Below are positions 7,905-16,357 of a DNA stretch of 64,000 nucleotides, piece by piece. The DNA is taken from the NCBI RefSeq assembly GCF_013376045.1, contig NZ_JABMJG010000001.1, positions 558,001-622,000 of the forward strand. The letters run 5' to 3'. The notes under the pieces were generated by a model. It ran no database searches. It was not told the DNA's origin and saw only the letters and a program-made list of their open reading frames with translations. The position numbers were made by a program, and so were the translations under genes. Position 1 is the first letter of the stretch; each line of letters begins with the position of its first letter. Origin of the DNA: Variovorax sp. SG517. GTDB taxonomy: Bacteria; Pseudomonadota; Gammaproteobacteria; Burkholderiales; Burkholderiaceae_C.

Positions 7905-9101
7905 ATGCCCGAGACAAGCCCCGTCACAGGCCTCCTGCTCACCGGGGGCGGCGCCCGGGCCGCCTACCAGGTCGGCGTGCTCGAAGCCATCGCCGAGATC
8001 CGCCGGGCGGCCGGCACGGCAATCACCGGCACGGCCAACCCCTTCCAGGTCATCACCGGCACCTCGGCCGGCGCCATCAATGCAGCGGCCCTGGCCTGCG
8101 GCTGCGACGACTTCAACTACGTGGTCGGCCACATCGCCGATGTCTGGGGGCGGTTTCGCGCCGAGCAGGTGTACCGCGCCGATTCGCTCTCGGTGATCGG
8201 CAGCGGCACGCGCTGGCGCATGCTGCTGGGCTTCGGACGCTTCGCGGCCAACTGGATGCGCATCAAGCCGAAGTCGCTGCTCGACAACACGCCGCTGTCG
8301 GAGTTGCTGCAGCGCATGGTGCCGCTCGACCGCCTGCCGAAGCTCATGCAGGAAGGCCACCTGCAGGCCCTGGCCGTGACTGCGTCGAGCTACAGCTCGG
8401 GCGAGCACGTCACCTTCTTCGAGGCGGCCGTGCCGATGGAGCCTTGGGTGCGCTCGCAGCGCCTGTCGGTGCGCGACAGCATCACGCATGCGCACCTGCT
8501 GGCTTCGTCGGCCATCCCCTTCGTGTTCCCGGCCACGGCGTTGCCGATGCAGGGCCACACCGAGTACTTCGGCGACGGCTCGATGCGGCAGTCGGCGCCC
8601 ATCGCGGCGGCCATCCACCTGGGCGCGCAGCGCATCGTGGTGATCGGCGCGGGCCGCATGCACGAGCCGCGCGACGCCACCGCGCCCAACACCCACAGCG
8701 GCTATCCGACTATGGCGCAGATCGCGGGCCATGCGCTGTCGAGCATCTTCCTCGACGCGCTGGCGGTGGACATCGAACGCCTGCGCCGCATCAACCACAC
8801 GCTCGGGCTCATTCCACAGGAGGCTCGCGCGGCGAGCATGCTGCGCCCGCTCGATCTGCTGGTGATCTCGCCGTCGGAGCGCCTCGACGTGATCGCGGCG
8901 CGGCACGTCGACGCCCTGCCTGGTGCGGTGCGGCACCTGCTGGGCGGCTCGAAGGTCGCGGCCGACGTGAAGGGCGGCGCGCTCGCGAGCTACCTGCTGT
9001 TCGAATCGGGCTACACGAGCGAGCTGATGGCGCTGGGCCGCGCCGACACAATGAAGCAGCGCGACGAGGTGCTGCGCTTCTTCGGCTGGAACGCCGCGTA
9101 G
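7905..9101 (+). CDS. Patatin-like phospholipase
   Basis: A 398-residue lipid acyl hydrolase of the patatin/RssA family. The oxyanion-hole motif GGGARAAYQVG starts at residue 14, the nucleophile elbow GTSAG puts the catalytic serine at 54, and the partner aspartate is D224 in FGDGSMRQSAP. No signal peptide is seen, so it is probably cytosolic or membrane-associated and may act on phospholipids. The C-terminal third (ERLDVIAARHVDALPGAVRHLLGG) is typical of the long bacterial members. It is monocistronic: divergent from apbC and convergent with the membrane protein downstream. Confidence 0.93.
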   Translation: MPETSPVTGLLLTGGGARAAYQVGVLEAIAEIRRAAGTAITGTANPFQVITGTSAGAINAAALACGCDDFNYVVGHIADVWGRFRAEQVYRADSLSVIGSGTRWRMLLGFGRFAANWMRIKPKSLLDNTPLSELLQRMVPLDRLPKLMQEGHLQALAVTASSYSSGEHVTFFEAAVPMEPWVRSQRLSVRDSITHAHLLASSAIPFVFPATALPMQGHTEYFGDGSMRQSAPIAAAIHLGAQRIVVIGAGRMHEPRDATAPNTHSGYPTMAQIAGHALSSIFLDALAVDIERLRRINHTLGLIPQEARAASMLRPLDLLVISPSERLDVIAARHVDALPGAVRHLLGGSKVAADVKGGALASYLLFESGYTSELMALGRADTMKQRDEVLRFFGWNAA

Positions 9102-9156
9102 GGGGGATCCGACGCCCGGCGCTCGCGCCCGCCGGTCACGATGGACCCGATGACGC

Positions 9157-9657
9157 TCAGCCTGGACGTGCCGATGTCCGGGAGTCGAGCTCTGCCTCAG
9201 CGGGCGGCATCGGCATCATCGAGCGCAGCAGCAGCGCCACCGCGCAGACGATCGGCGCCAGCGCGAGCAGGCGCCCGGGCTCGAAGGCCAACCCCGCCGC
9301 CACGCCGACCGCGCAGCCGATCTTGACCCAGGGTACGACAGCCTCCCAGCCGCGCCGATGCATGAAGGCAAAGCCGACGAGCGCGATCCAGCCACAGAGG
9401 CCGCCCAGAACGGAAAAGACCCAGCTCAGCAGGTAGTAGACGGTGTCCAGGTCCCGGAGCGCGATCGCCGTGCCCAGGCTCTGCCAGGTGTGGCGCCAGC
9501 CGTCGAAGAGGAAGAAGCCGGTGGCCGAAGCGGCCCACCAGAAGAAGGCATACAGGCTCGCGATGCCTGCAAGCGCGGCGAGCCATGCGAGCGCGCGGCG
9601 CGTGATGTCGTCGAAGGGCATGTGGTCGCGCCACGCGACGGTGTGTCCGTTGTCCAT
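9157..9657 (-). CDS. Membrane protein of unknown function
   Basis: A 166-residue protein with four clear hydrophobic segments (WLAALAGIASLYAFFWWAA, YYLLSWVFSVLGGLCGWIAL, WVKIGCAVGVAAGLAF and LLALAPIVCAVALLL), so an inner-membrane protein. I chose the ATG encoding MDNGHT, which has a ggag site six bases upstream, over a TTG eight codons earlier. I do not recognise a family. It is followed by the patatin gene tail-to-tail. The upstream gap of 115 bases before the next minus-strand gene may hold its promoter. Confidence 0.6.
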   Translation of the reverse strand: MDNGHTVAWRDHMPFDDITRRALAWLAALAGIASLYAFFWWAASATGFFLFDGWRHTWQSLGTAIALRDLDTVYYLLSWVFSVLGGLCGWIALVGFAFMHRRGWEAVVPWVKIGCAVGVAAGLAFEPGRLLALAPIVCAVALLLRSMMPMPPAEAELDSRTSARPG

Positions 9658-9772
9658 TCGGGGCTCCAGTGGTTTTCGCAATGGAGGCCGAAGTTAGGCA
9701 CCGGATGTGCGGGCTGCGTGAAGCCCGTGTGAAATGCGGTGAACGAAAGAAGCCCGCGCCCGGGCGCTGCCG

Positions 9773-10132
9773 CTATTGGAAAAGCGCGATGAAGGCGTAG
9801 ATGCCGGCGACCAGCCAGCCCGCCTTCGCAGCATTGCCCGCGCTTTCCCTGGAGATCGGATACATCTTCGCGCGCCGCCAGGCCCACACGTTGAAGGCCA
9901 CCGCGAGCACCAGCCCGCTCACGAACAGAAGCCCCGAATGCAGCGCCAGCCCGCCGACCAACGCGACCATGAAGATCACGATGCCGGCCACCCAGATGCC
10001 GCTGCTGGTGCTCGCCAGCACATGCGAAAGACCGCCGCAAGCCGGGCATTCGGCCGGGTTGGCACGGCTGGACCAGCGCATGGCGAGACTGCCGATGCCG
10101 GGGGCCTTGCAGTGCGGGCAGATGTGCTTCAT
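9773..10132 (-). CDS. Small membrane protein with N-terminal zinc ribbon
   Basis: A 119-residue protein opening with CPHCKAPGIGSLAMRWSSRANPAECPACG, two CxxC knuckles about 23 residues apart that should bind one zinc. Two or three hydrophobic segments follow (IWVAGIVIFMVALVGGLAL, GLLFVSGLVLAVAFNVWAW and AGWLVAGIYAFIALF). The function is unknown; such ribbons on membrane anchors often hold protein partners. Its ATG overlaps the stop of the next upstream gene by four bases, so the two form a coupled pair. Confidence 0.65.
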   Translation of the reverse strand: MKHICPHCKAPGIGSLAMRWSSRANPAECPACGGLSHVLASTSSGIWVAGIVIFMVALVGGLALHSGLLFVSGLVLAVAFNVWAWRRAKMYPISRESAGNAAKAGWLVAGIYAFIALFQ

Positions 10133-10374
10133 GCGTGGAGCAGCGCGACAGTCAGGCCGAAAACGATGACGACCATGGCCACGAGTATCTCGAAGCGGGC
10201 GATGCAGGACATTACCGCTATGGGCACGTAGCTGGCAAACAACCGAAGACGATCCGCCATGCGGTTGCCGCGCGGAAGCATTGCGGCGATGAACAGAGGC
10301 ACCACTGTGAGCACGAAGCCCAATGCGAGCAGCGCCGCGACCGCCTTGAAAAAGAAGATGAGCGGGGGCTTCAT
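10129..10374 (-). CDS. Small two-span membrane protein
   Basis: An 81-residue, strongly hydrophobic protein with spans at about residues 5-32 (IFFFKAVAALLALGFVLTVV) and 48-80 (YVPIAVMSCIARFEILVAMVV). There is no recognised domain. It is coupled by a four-base overlap to the zinc-ribbon membrane protein downstream and lies 16 bases after the yceH stop, so all three may be co-transcribed. Confidence 0.55.
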   Translation of the reverse strand: MKPPLIFFFKAVAALLALGFVLTVVPLFIAAMLPRGNRMADRLRLFASYVPIAVMSCIARFEILVAMVVIVFGLTVALLHA

Positions 10375-10390
10375 CGTTGCCGTCCGGCGC

Positions 10391-11083
10391 TCACCCCGCC
10401 TCCGAAATCCCCAGCTCCGAGCACACCCGCCCCAGCAGCGCCTTCAGCGACGCCACCTCGGCTTCGAGCCGCGCCACGTTGGCCTTGAGCGCCGCGACTT
10501 CGCCGAGCGACACGTCGTTCGCCGCATATGCCGCATCGGCCGAGCCCCCTGCGGGGCCCGCCGCCTCTTCGGCCGGCGCGCCGCTCAGCAGATGCGCCCA
10601 GCGGCTCTCGCGCGCGCCGGGCAGGCGGGGCAGCTTCACCACCAGCGCGCCCGCCGGCCGTTCGGCGAGCTCGTTGAGAAAGCCTTCGACCGAGGAGATG
10701 TCCGCGAAGTTGTGCATGCGGTCGCAGGCGATGCGCAGTTCGCCCGCGGTCTGCGGGCCGCGCAGCATCAGCACGGTGAGCAGGATCACCGACTGCGACG
10801 GAATGCGCAGCACGCGGTCGATGTTGTGCTCGTAGCGGAAGGCCCGCCCGCCGCTGGTCTCGGCCACGAGGCTGTAGCCCCGCAGGCTGTCGACGGCGGC
10901 CTGCACCTGCGATTCGGTGAGTTCGAGCACGGGGCTGCGGCTGGTCTTCTGGTTGCAGCCCGACACCAGCGAGTTGAGCGTGAGCGGATAGCTGTCGGGC
11001 ACGGTGCGCTGCTTTTCGGCGAGCACGCCGAGCACGCGGGTTTCAACAAGGGACAGGACGGGCAGCGAGGTGGTGGAAGACAT
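10391..11083 (-). CDS. yceH: YceH family (DUF480) protein
   Basis: A 230-residue member of the YceH/DUF480 family, soluble proteins built of two winged-helix domains. LVETRVLGVLAEKQRTVPDSYPLTLNSLVSGCNQK is the family's N-terminal signature, and LLTVLMLRGPQTAGELRIACDRMHNF opens the second domain. Residues 195-225 form a short leucine-rich coiled coil (VAALKANVARLEAEVASLKALLG). The biological role is not settled; a regulatory one is assumed from the fold. It is 23 bases downstream of the glycosidase gene. Confidence 0.9.
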   Translation of the reverse strand: MSSTTSLPVLSLVETRVLGVLAEKQRTVPDSYPLTLNSLVSGCNQKTSRSPVLELTESQVQAAVDSLRGYSLVAETSGGRAFRYEHNIDRVLRIPSQSVILLTVLMLRGPQTAGELRIACDRMHNFADISSVEGFLNELAERPAGALVVKLPRLPGARESRWAHLLSGAPAEEAAGPAGGSADAAYAANDVSLGEVAALKANVARLEAEVASLKALLGRVCSELGISEAG

Positions 11084-11106
11084 GGCTCGGAAATCGATGA
11101 TGGAAC

Positions 11107-11817
11107 TCAGGGCGAGACAACGCCGAGGATAGGCCCCAGCTCCCGCACGAAATCGCTTCGGTGCAGCGCCGGCGAATGCAGCGCCGAGACCGTGCCGTCG
11201 AGGTACAGCGCGTCACGGCAATGGAGCACGTCTCGGAAGTAGAGCGCGAACTCGTGGAAATTCACCGGCACCTCGCTGATGACGAAGACGGCGGTGTGGC
11301 CTGTCACGCCGACGCCGTTGCGGATCTTGCGCGAGTCGGAATGGGGAATGAACGCGGGATGCACGACGCCGCGGCGCAGCAGCAGCGGGCCCGACTGGGT
11401 CGCCAGCCGCACGCCCTTCGCCAGCGCCGGATACTCCGACGACTCGACCACGCGCGGCCCGGCGTCCGACACGAGGAACACGCCATTGGGCTTGAGGAAG
11501 AAGTTGCCCGCGCCGTCGGCCAGGTTCAGGGGCGACTCCTCGCGGCCGTCGCGCACCAGCAGGCCGACCGGCGAGAAGTCCTCGTGGTACATGCCGGCGT
11601 TCATCGCCAAGCCCAGCTGGCGGCCGCGCTCCCTCAGCCAGGCATCGAGCCGGTCGAAGCGCTTGAACGGCACGCCCGCGTCGTCGCGCAGGAACAGCTC
11701 GAGCCGTTCCTTGCGCAGGTCGATCTTCACCACGGTGAAGCGCGGGTCGGCCGCGGCAGGGCCGGCCAGGCCCGCGAACAGCAGGGCTCCCAGGAGCAGC
11801 GCAAGCCTTCTTCTCAT
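11107..11817 (-). CDS. Secreted phosphodiester glycosidase family protein
   Basis: A 236-residue protein with a signal peptide (MRRRLALLLGALLFAGLAGPAAA) and a phosphodiester-glycosidase (NAGPA-like, formerly DUF2233) domain. Landmarks are LGLAMNAGMYHEDFSPVGLLV, NFFLKPNGVFLV, ATQSGPLLLRRG and the C-terminal RDALYLDGTVSAL, which holds the conserved DG. Members hydrolyse sugar-phosphodiester bonds or act in exopolysaccharide metabolism; the substrate here is unknown. I start it at the ATG of MRRRLALL because that gives a proper signal peptide; the frame stays open upstream into icd. It follows the icd stop after 25 bases. Confidence 0.85.
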   Translation of the reverse strand: MRRRLALLLGALLFAGLAGPAAADPRFTVVKIDLRKERLELFLRDDAGVPFKRFDRLDAWLRERGRQLGLAMNAGMYHEDFSPVGLLVRDGREESPLNLADGAGNFFLKPNGVFLVSDAGPRVVESSEYPALAKGVRLATQSGPLLLRRGVVHPAFIPHSDSRKIRNGVGVTGHTAVFVISEVPVNFHEFALYFRDVLHCRDALYLDGTVSALHSPALHRSDFVRELGPILGVVSP

Positions 11818-11842
11818 GCAGCGCCCGCAAGCCCCGGCGGCT

Positions 11843-12874
11843 TCAGCCGCCGTTGATGCGGCTGACCAGCGCCTTCGTGAACGCCTCGGTGCCCGCCGTG
11901 CCACCCAGGTCGCCGGTGCGCACCTTGTCGATGTTCAGCGTCTGGTCGATGGCAGTGCGCAGGCGCGTGGCCAGTTCGGGCAGCTTCACGTGGTCGAGCA
12001 TCAGCGCGGCGGCCAGCAGCAAGGCGGTCGGGTTGGCGATGCCCTTGCCGGCGATGTCGGGCGCGGAGCCGTGCACCGCCTCGAAGATCGCCGCGTCGGT
12101 GCCGATGTTGGCGCCGGGCGCCATGCCCAGGCCGCCGACCAGGCCGGCCACGAGGTCGGACAGGATGTCGCCGAACAGGTTGGTCGTGACCAGCATGTCG
12201 AATTGCCAGGGGTTGAGCACCAGCTTCATCGCGCAGGCGTCGATGATGACCGTGTCGAGCTCGAACTTGCCCTTGTACTTCTTCTCGTAGAGCTCCAGGC
12301 CGGTCTCCAGGAAGATGCCGGTGAGCGCCTTCATGATGTTGGCCTTGTGCACCAGCGTGACCTTCTTGCGGCCGGTGGCGACGGCGGTCTCGAAGGCGTA
12401 TTCGAGCAGCCGGCGGCTGCCCTGACGGGTGTTGATGCCGGTGGCCATCGCCACGGCGTGCGGATCGCCGTCGATGGGCACGTAGTGCTCGTGGCCGATG
12501 TACAGGCCCTCGAGGTTCTCGCGCACCACCACGAGGTCGATCTTGTCGAAGCGCCCGCCGGGAATGATGGTGCGCGCGGGGCGCAGGTTGGCGTACAGCT
12601 GGAATTCCTCCCGCAGCCGCACGTTCGACGAGCGGTAGCCGCCGCCCGAGGGCGTTTCCAGCGGCCCCTTCAGGGCCAGCCGGGTCTTGCGGATGCTGTC
12701 GAGCGTGGCCTGCGGCAGCGGGTCGCCCGAAGCCTTGACGCCGCCCAGGCCGGCGATCTGCGTGTCCCAGGCGAAAGGCGCCTTCAGCGCGTCGAGCGCG
12801 GCCAGCGTGGCGTCGACGATTTCGGGGCCGATGCCGTCGCCGGGGATCAGGGTTGCGGGGATGGGAGTGGTCAT
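11843..12874 (-). CDS. icd: Isocitrate dehydrogenase, homoisocitrate/IPMDH-like family
   Basis: A 343-residue beta-decarboxylating dehydrogenase that would convert isocitrate to 2-oxoglutarate in the TCA cycle. IPGDGIGPEIV opens the protein. SSNVRLREEFQLYANLRPAR is the substrate-binding serine and arginine segment, NLEGLYIGHEHY and the KANIMK catalytic lysine follow, and the signature NLFGDILSDLVAGLVGGLGMAPGANIG is complete. The length matches the short, often NAD-dependent class rather than the 420-residue E. coli enzyme; cofactor choice is inferred. An isopropylmalate dehydrogenase is less likely given the NLEGLYIGHEHY segment. Confidence 0.88.
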   Translation of the reverse strand: MTTPIPATLIPGDGIGPEIVDATLAALDALKAPFAWDTQIAGLGGVKASGDPLPQATLDSIRKTRLALKGPLETPSGGGYRSSNVRLREEFQLYANLRPARTIIPGGRFDKIDLVVVRENLEGLYIGHEHYVPIDGDPHAVAMATGINTRQGSRRLLEYAFETAVATGRKKVTLVHKANIMKALTGIFLETGLELYEKKYKGKFELDTVIIDACAMKLVLNPWQFDMLVTTNLFGDILSDLVAGLVGGLGMAPGANIGTDAAIFEAVHGSAPDIAGKGIANPTALLLAAALMLDHVKLPELATRLRTAIDQTLNIDKVRTGDLGGTAGTEAFTKALVSRINGG

Positions 12875-13052
12875 GGTTGGGCGCTCAGGTCGATTGCGGA
12901 AATTCTTGCGGAAACCGGTCGCCCGGCGTGGTGCACATCGCTTGCCATCGGATGCGGCACGCCCGCGGGGCGATCTCCGGCGGGAATCATCCCACGGCAG
13001 GGCTCCGCGGCGTAACCAAAGCCTTATTCCCCATCGGCGTCCCGCCAGCGGC

Positions 13053-13724
13053 TCAACGCTCTTCCAGGCCGTCGAGTTCGTAGCTGAAGAGCGGCTCGCC
13101 CTTGGAGGTCTTCACCTGCATCTTGATGACGCCGTACTCCGGCGCGTACCAGGAGTCGACAGAATTGTCCGTTCCGCGCGAGCTCAGGTGGCAGACGTTC
13201 TCGAAGGTGCGGGGGTTGTAGTTCGGCTTCAGTTCAAGGTTCTCGAAGCCGACGAAGACATGCTCGGACTGGTACCTCTTGCCGAAGTCGAAAGCCTCGC
13301 TGCCGTCCTTCGTGGTCCTGGTGCCCTTGCCCGTCAGCTTGAAGGTGCCGCCCGGCTTGGCATCGGCCGGAACCTCGGGGAACGGCGCCGCGAAGACTTC
13401 CTTGATGACCACCTTGCTGGCGTCGCCGCCCAGGCCCGCGATGCCGTACTGCTCGGAACCCAGCCGCTGGCGGCCGGTCTCGTCGAAGTACTTCACGCTC
13501 TTGACGCCCTCGTCGATGCTCACCACGCCGATCGCTGCCTTGCCCGCAAACTGGCCCTTGACGATCCGGACCTTCGAGCGGTCGCTCAGCGTGTAGGCCA
13601 CGCCGGGCTTGAGCTTGAAGCAATCGGCGAAAGACGATGCGGCGGCGATGGCGCTGCCGGTGGCCGCGGCTGCGACGGCCGTGCCCAGGATCGCCTTGAA
13701 AACGAATGACTTGTTGCTGTGCAT
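13053..13724 (-). CDS. Secreted protein of unknown function
   Basis: A 223-residue protein with a signal peptide (KSFVFKAILGTAVAAAATGSAIAAA) and an ideal gggagg ribosome-binding site. The mature part is beta-rich with short repeats of the form 'KSVKYFDETGRQRLG' and no catalytic motif that I recognise; the C-terminal YAPEYGVIKMQVKTSKGEPLFSYELDGLEER recalls periplasmic DUF3108-like proteins, but only loosely. It is alone, 178 bases from icd and divergent from metG across 292 bases in which no gene or clear promoter could be picked out. Confidence 0.7.
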   Translation of the reverse strand: MHSNKSFVFKAILGTAVAAAATGSAIAAASSFADCFKLKPGVAYTLSDRSKVRIVKGQFAGKAAIGVVSIDEGVKSVKYFDETGRQRLGSEQYGIAGLGGDASKVVIKEVFAAPFPEVPADAKPGGTFKLTGKGTRTTKDGSEAFDFGKRYQSEHVFVGFENLELKPNYNPRTFENVCHLSSRGTDNSVDSWYAPEYGVIKMQVKTSKGEPLFSYELDGLEER

Positions 13725-14016
13725 GGGTTCCTCCCTGTTTTTGGAGCGCGGATGATGCCATGTACGCTCGACCGGTTTGTCAACTGAATGTGAGGCATCC
13801 GGCACCTTCTGGTCGAACAGCGAACCGCGGCTGACCGCACAGGCCGTGCCATAGCAACTCACCGGCCGCGATCACCGCGTGGGAGCCGATACGCCCCACT
13901 CGTTGCGGTGCGGCATGGGGTCGATGCCGCCACCGAACCCGCCCGGAAGCCGCGCGACCTAAAATGCCCGGTTCCCCCGTCAGCCACTCCCGACACTCCC
14001 GAAAGCGCCCTCCCCG

Positions 14017-16113
14017 ATGTCCGCCCCGCGCAAGCTCTTCGTCACCACCGCCCTGCCGTATGCCAACGGCAAGTTCCATATCGGCCACATGATGGAATAC
14101 ATCCAGGCCGACATCTGGGTGCGGAACCAGCGAATGAACGGTGCCGACGTCAACTTCGTGTGCGCCGACGACGCCCACGGCGCGGCCATCACCATCGCGG
14201 CCGACAAGGCCGGCGTGACGCCGCAGGCCTTCGTGGCGGAGATCGCGGCCGGCCGCAAGCCGTACCTCGACGGCTACTACATCTCCTTCGACAACTGGCA
14301 CTCGACCGACGCGCCCGAGAACCACCAGCTGGCGCAGGACATCTACCGCGACCTGCGCGCCAACGGCCTCATCAGCACCAGGAGCGTCGAGCAGTTCTAC
14401 GACCCTGAAAAGGGCATGTTCCTGGCCGACCGCTTCATCAAGGGCGAGTGCCCCAACTGCCATTCGAAGGACCAGTACGGCGACAACTGCGAGGTGTGCG
14501 GCGCCGTGTACGCGCCCACCGAGCTGATCAACCCCTACTCGGCCCTCTCGGGCGCCAAGCCCGAGCTGCGCAGCTCCGAGCACTTCTTCTTCAAGCTGTC
14601 GGACCCGCGCTGCGAGGCCTACCTGAAGGAATGGACCGCCGCCGCCGGCCACGTGCAGCCCGAGGTGCAGAACAAGATCCGCGAGTGGCTCTACAAGGAC
14701 GACGAGGGCAAGGGCGGCCTCGGCGACTGGGACATCAGCCGCGACGCGCCCTATTTCGGCATCGAGATTCCCGATGCGCCCGGCAAGTACTTCTACGTGT
14801 GGCTCGACGCCCCCGTGGGCTACCTGGCCTCGCTGAAGAACCTGCTGGACAAGCGCTGCATCGAACTCGGCGGCGACGGCATCTCGTACACCGAGTACAT
14901 GGCCGACCCCGACCTGGAGCAGGTGCACTTCATCGGCAAGGACATCATCACCTTCCATACGCTCTTCTGGCCGGCGATGCTGCACTTCAGCGGCCGCAAG
15001 GCGCCCGACGCGGTGTACGTGCACGGCCACCTCACGGTGAGCGGCGAGAAGATGAGCAAGAGCCGCGGCACCGGCATCGACCCGCTCAAGTACCTGTCGA
15101 TCGGCCTGGACCCCGAATGGCTGCGCTACTACATCGCCGCCAAGCTCAACGGCCGCAACGAAGACATCGACTTCAACCCCGAGGACTTCGTCGCGCGCGT
15201 CAACAGCGATCTCGTGGGCAAGTACATCAACATCGCCAGCCGCGCGGCGGGCTTCATCGGCAAGCGCTTCGGCGGCAAGCTGGGCGAGGTCTCGGCCGAC
15301 GGCGACGCGCTGCTGTTCACGCTGCGCGACGCGGCCTCGCAGCTGCATTCGCTGTACGACGGCCGCGACTACGCCCGCGCGCTGCGCGAGGTGATGGCGC
15401 TGGCCGACAAGGTCAACGAGTACGTCGACCAGAACAAGCCCTGGGAGCTGGCCAAGAAGGAAGGCGCCGAGGCGCGCCTGCACGACGTGTGCACTGTGTG
15501 CATCGAGGCCTTCCGCCTGCTCACGCTGTACCTGAAGCCGGTGCTGCCGGCGCTGGCCGTGAACGTCGAAGCCTTCCTGAAGATCCAGCCGCTGGCCTGG
15601 GCCGACGCCGCGCAGCCGCTGCCCGTGGGCCACGCCATCGGCGAGTACAAGCACCTGATGCAGCGCGCCGATCCCAAGCTGGTCGACAAGCTGTTCGATG
15701 CGCCGGAACCAGCCGCTGTAGCTCCGGCTGCGGTGGAGGCCGCGGAGCTGCCGGGCGGCGAGGCCATCGCGCCCACCATCACCATCGACGACTTCACGAA
15801 GATCGACCTGCGCATTGCGAAGATCGTGGCCTGCGAGAAGGTCGAAGGCTCGACCAAGCTTCTTCGCCTGACGCTCGATGCGGGCGAGGGCAAGACCCGC
15901 AACGTGTTCAGCGGCATCGCCTCGGCCTACCAGCCCGAGCAGCTGGTGGGCAAGCTCACGGTGCTGGTCGCCAACCTCGCGCCGCGCAAGATGAAGTTCG
16001 GCGTGAGCGAAGGCATGGTGCTGGCCGCCAGCCACGGCGACGAGAAGGCACACCCGGGCATCCACGTGCTCGAACCCTGGCCGGGCGCAACGCCGGGCAT
16101 GCGGGTTCGCTGA
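14017..16113 (+). CDS. metG: Methionyl-tRNA synthetase
   Basis: A 698-residue class I synthetase that charges tRNA-Met. HIGH is at residues 21-24 and KMSKS at 345-349. The zinc domain has CPNC and CEVC pairs, and the C-terminal 110 residues (from about [18 protein letters not shown]) are the Trbp111-type tRNA-binding domain joined by an alanine-proline-rich linker. Length and domain set match the dimeric long form seen in E. coli. A small lipoprotein gene follows after 23 bases. Confidence 0.98.
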   Translation: MSAPRKLFVTTALPYANGKFHIGHMMEYIQADIWVRNQRMNGADVNFVCADDAHGAAITIAADKAGVTPQAFVAEIAAGRKPYLDGYYISFDNWHSTDAPENHQLAQDIYRDLRANGLISTRSVEQFYDPEKGMFLADRFIKGECPNCHSKDQYGDNCEVCGAVYAPTELINPYSALSGAKPELRSSEHFFFKLSDPRCEAYLKEWTAAAGHVQPEVQNKIREWLYKDDEGKGGLGDWDISRDAPYFGIEIPDAPGKYFYVWLDAPVGYLASLKNLLDKRCIELGGDGISYTEYMADPDLEQVHFIGKDIITFHTLFWPAMLHFSGRKAPDAVYVHGHLTVSGEKMSKSRGTGIDPLKYLSIGLDPEWLRYYIAAKLNGRNEDIDFNPEDFVARVNSDLVGKYINIASRAAGFIGKRFGGKLGEVSADGDALLFTLRDAASQLHSLYDGRDYARALREVMALADKVNEYVDQNKPWELAKKEGAEARLHDVCTVCIEAFRLLTLYLKPVLPALAVNVEAFLKIQPLAWADAAQPLPVGHAIGEYKHLMQRADPKLVDKLFDAPEPAAVAPAAVEAAELPGGEAIAPTITIDDFTKIDLRIAKIVACEKVEGSTKLLRLTLDAGEGKTRNVFSGIASAYQPEQLVGKLTVLVANLAPRKMKFGVSEGMVLAASHGDEKAHPGIHVLEPWPGATPGMRVR

Positions 16114-16136
16114 TCGACTTAGAAGAAGGAATCGCC

Positions 16137-16343
16137 ATGATCACCCTGCTGCGCCGCGCCCTCGTGCTCGCCTCGCTTTCAACACTGCTGGGCGGCTGCG
16201 CGGTGGTGACGGTGGCCGGCACGGCGGTAAGCGTTGGCGCCAGCGCGGTCGGGCTCGCGGCGGACGCGGCCATCGGCACCGCGCGCATCACGGGCAAGGC
16301 CGTGGGCGCGGCGGCCGACGCGGTGATTCCAGACAGCCAGTAA
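16137..16343 (+). CDS. Small lipoprotein (glycine-zipper-like)
   Basis: A 68-residue protein with a lipoprotein signal: TLLRRALVLASLSTLLGGC puts the lipid-attachment cysteine at residue 21. The mature part is nearly all small residues (AVSVGASAVGLAADAAIGTARITGKAVGAAADAV), in a glycine/alanine zipper pattern seen in outer-membrane stress lipoproteins. An agaagga site precedes the ATG. It sits 23 bases after metG and convergent with hoxX. A perfect 8-bp inverted repeat at 16360-16382, just after the stop, could end its transcript, although no T run follows. Confidence 0.7.
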   Translation: MITLLRRALVLASLSTLLGGCAVVTVAGTAVSVGASAVGLAADAAIGTARITGKAVGAAADAVIPDSQ

Positions 16344-16357
16344 GGCTCTGGCGAAAT

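Noticed and set aside
13780..16065. A 761-codon minus-strand frame over metG
   Set aside because: It is a GC shadow with no domain; metG has HIGH, KMSKS and the tRNA-binding domain.
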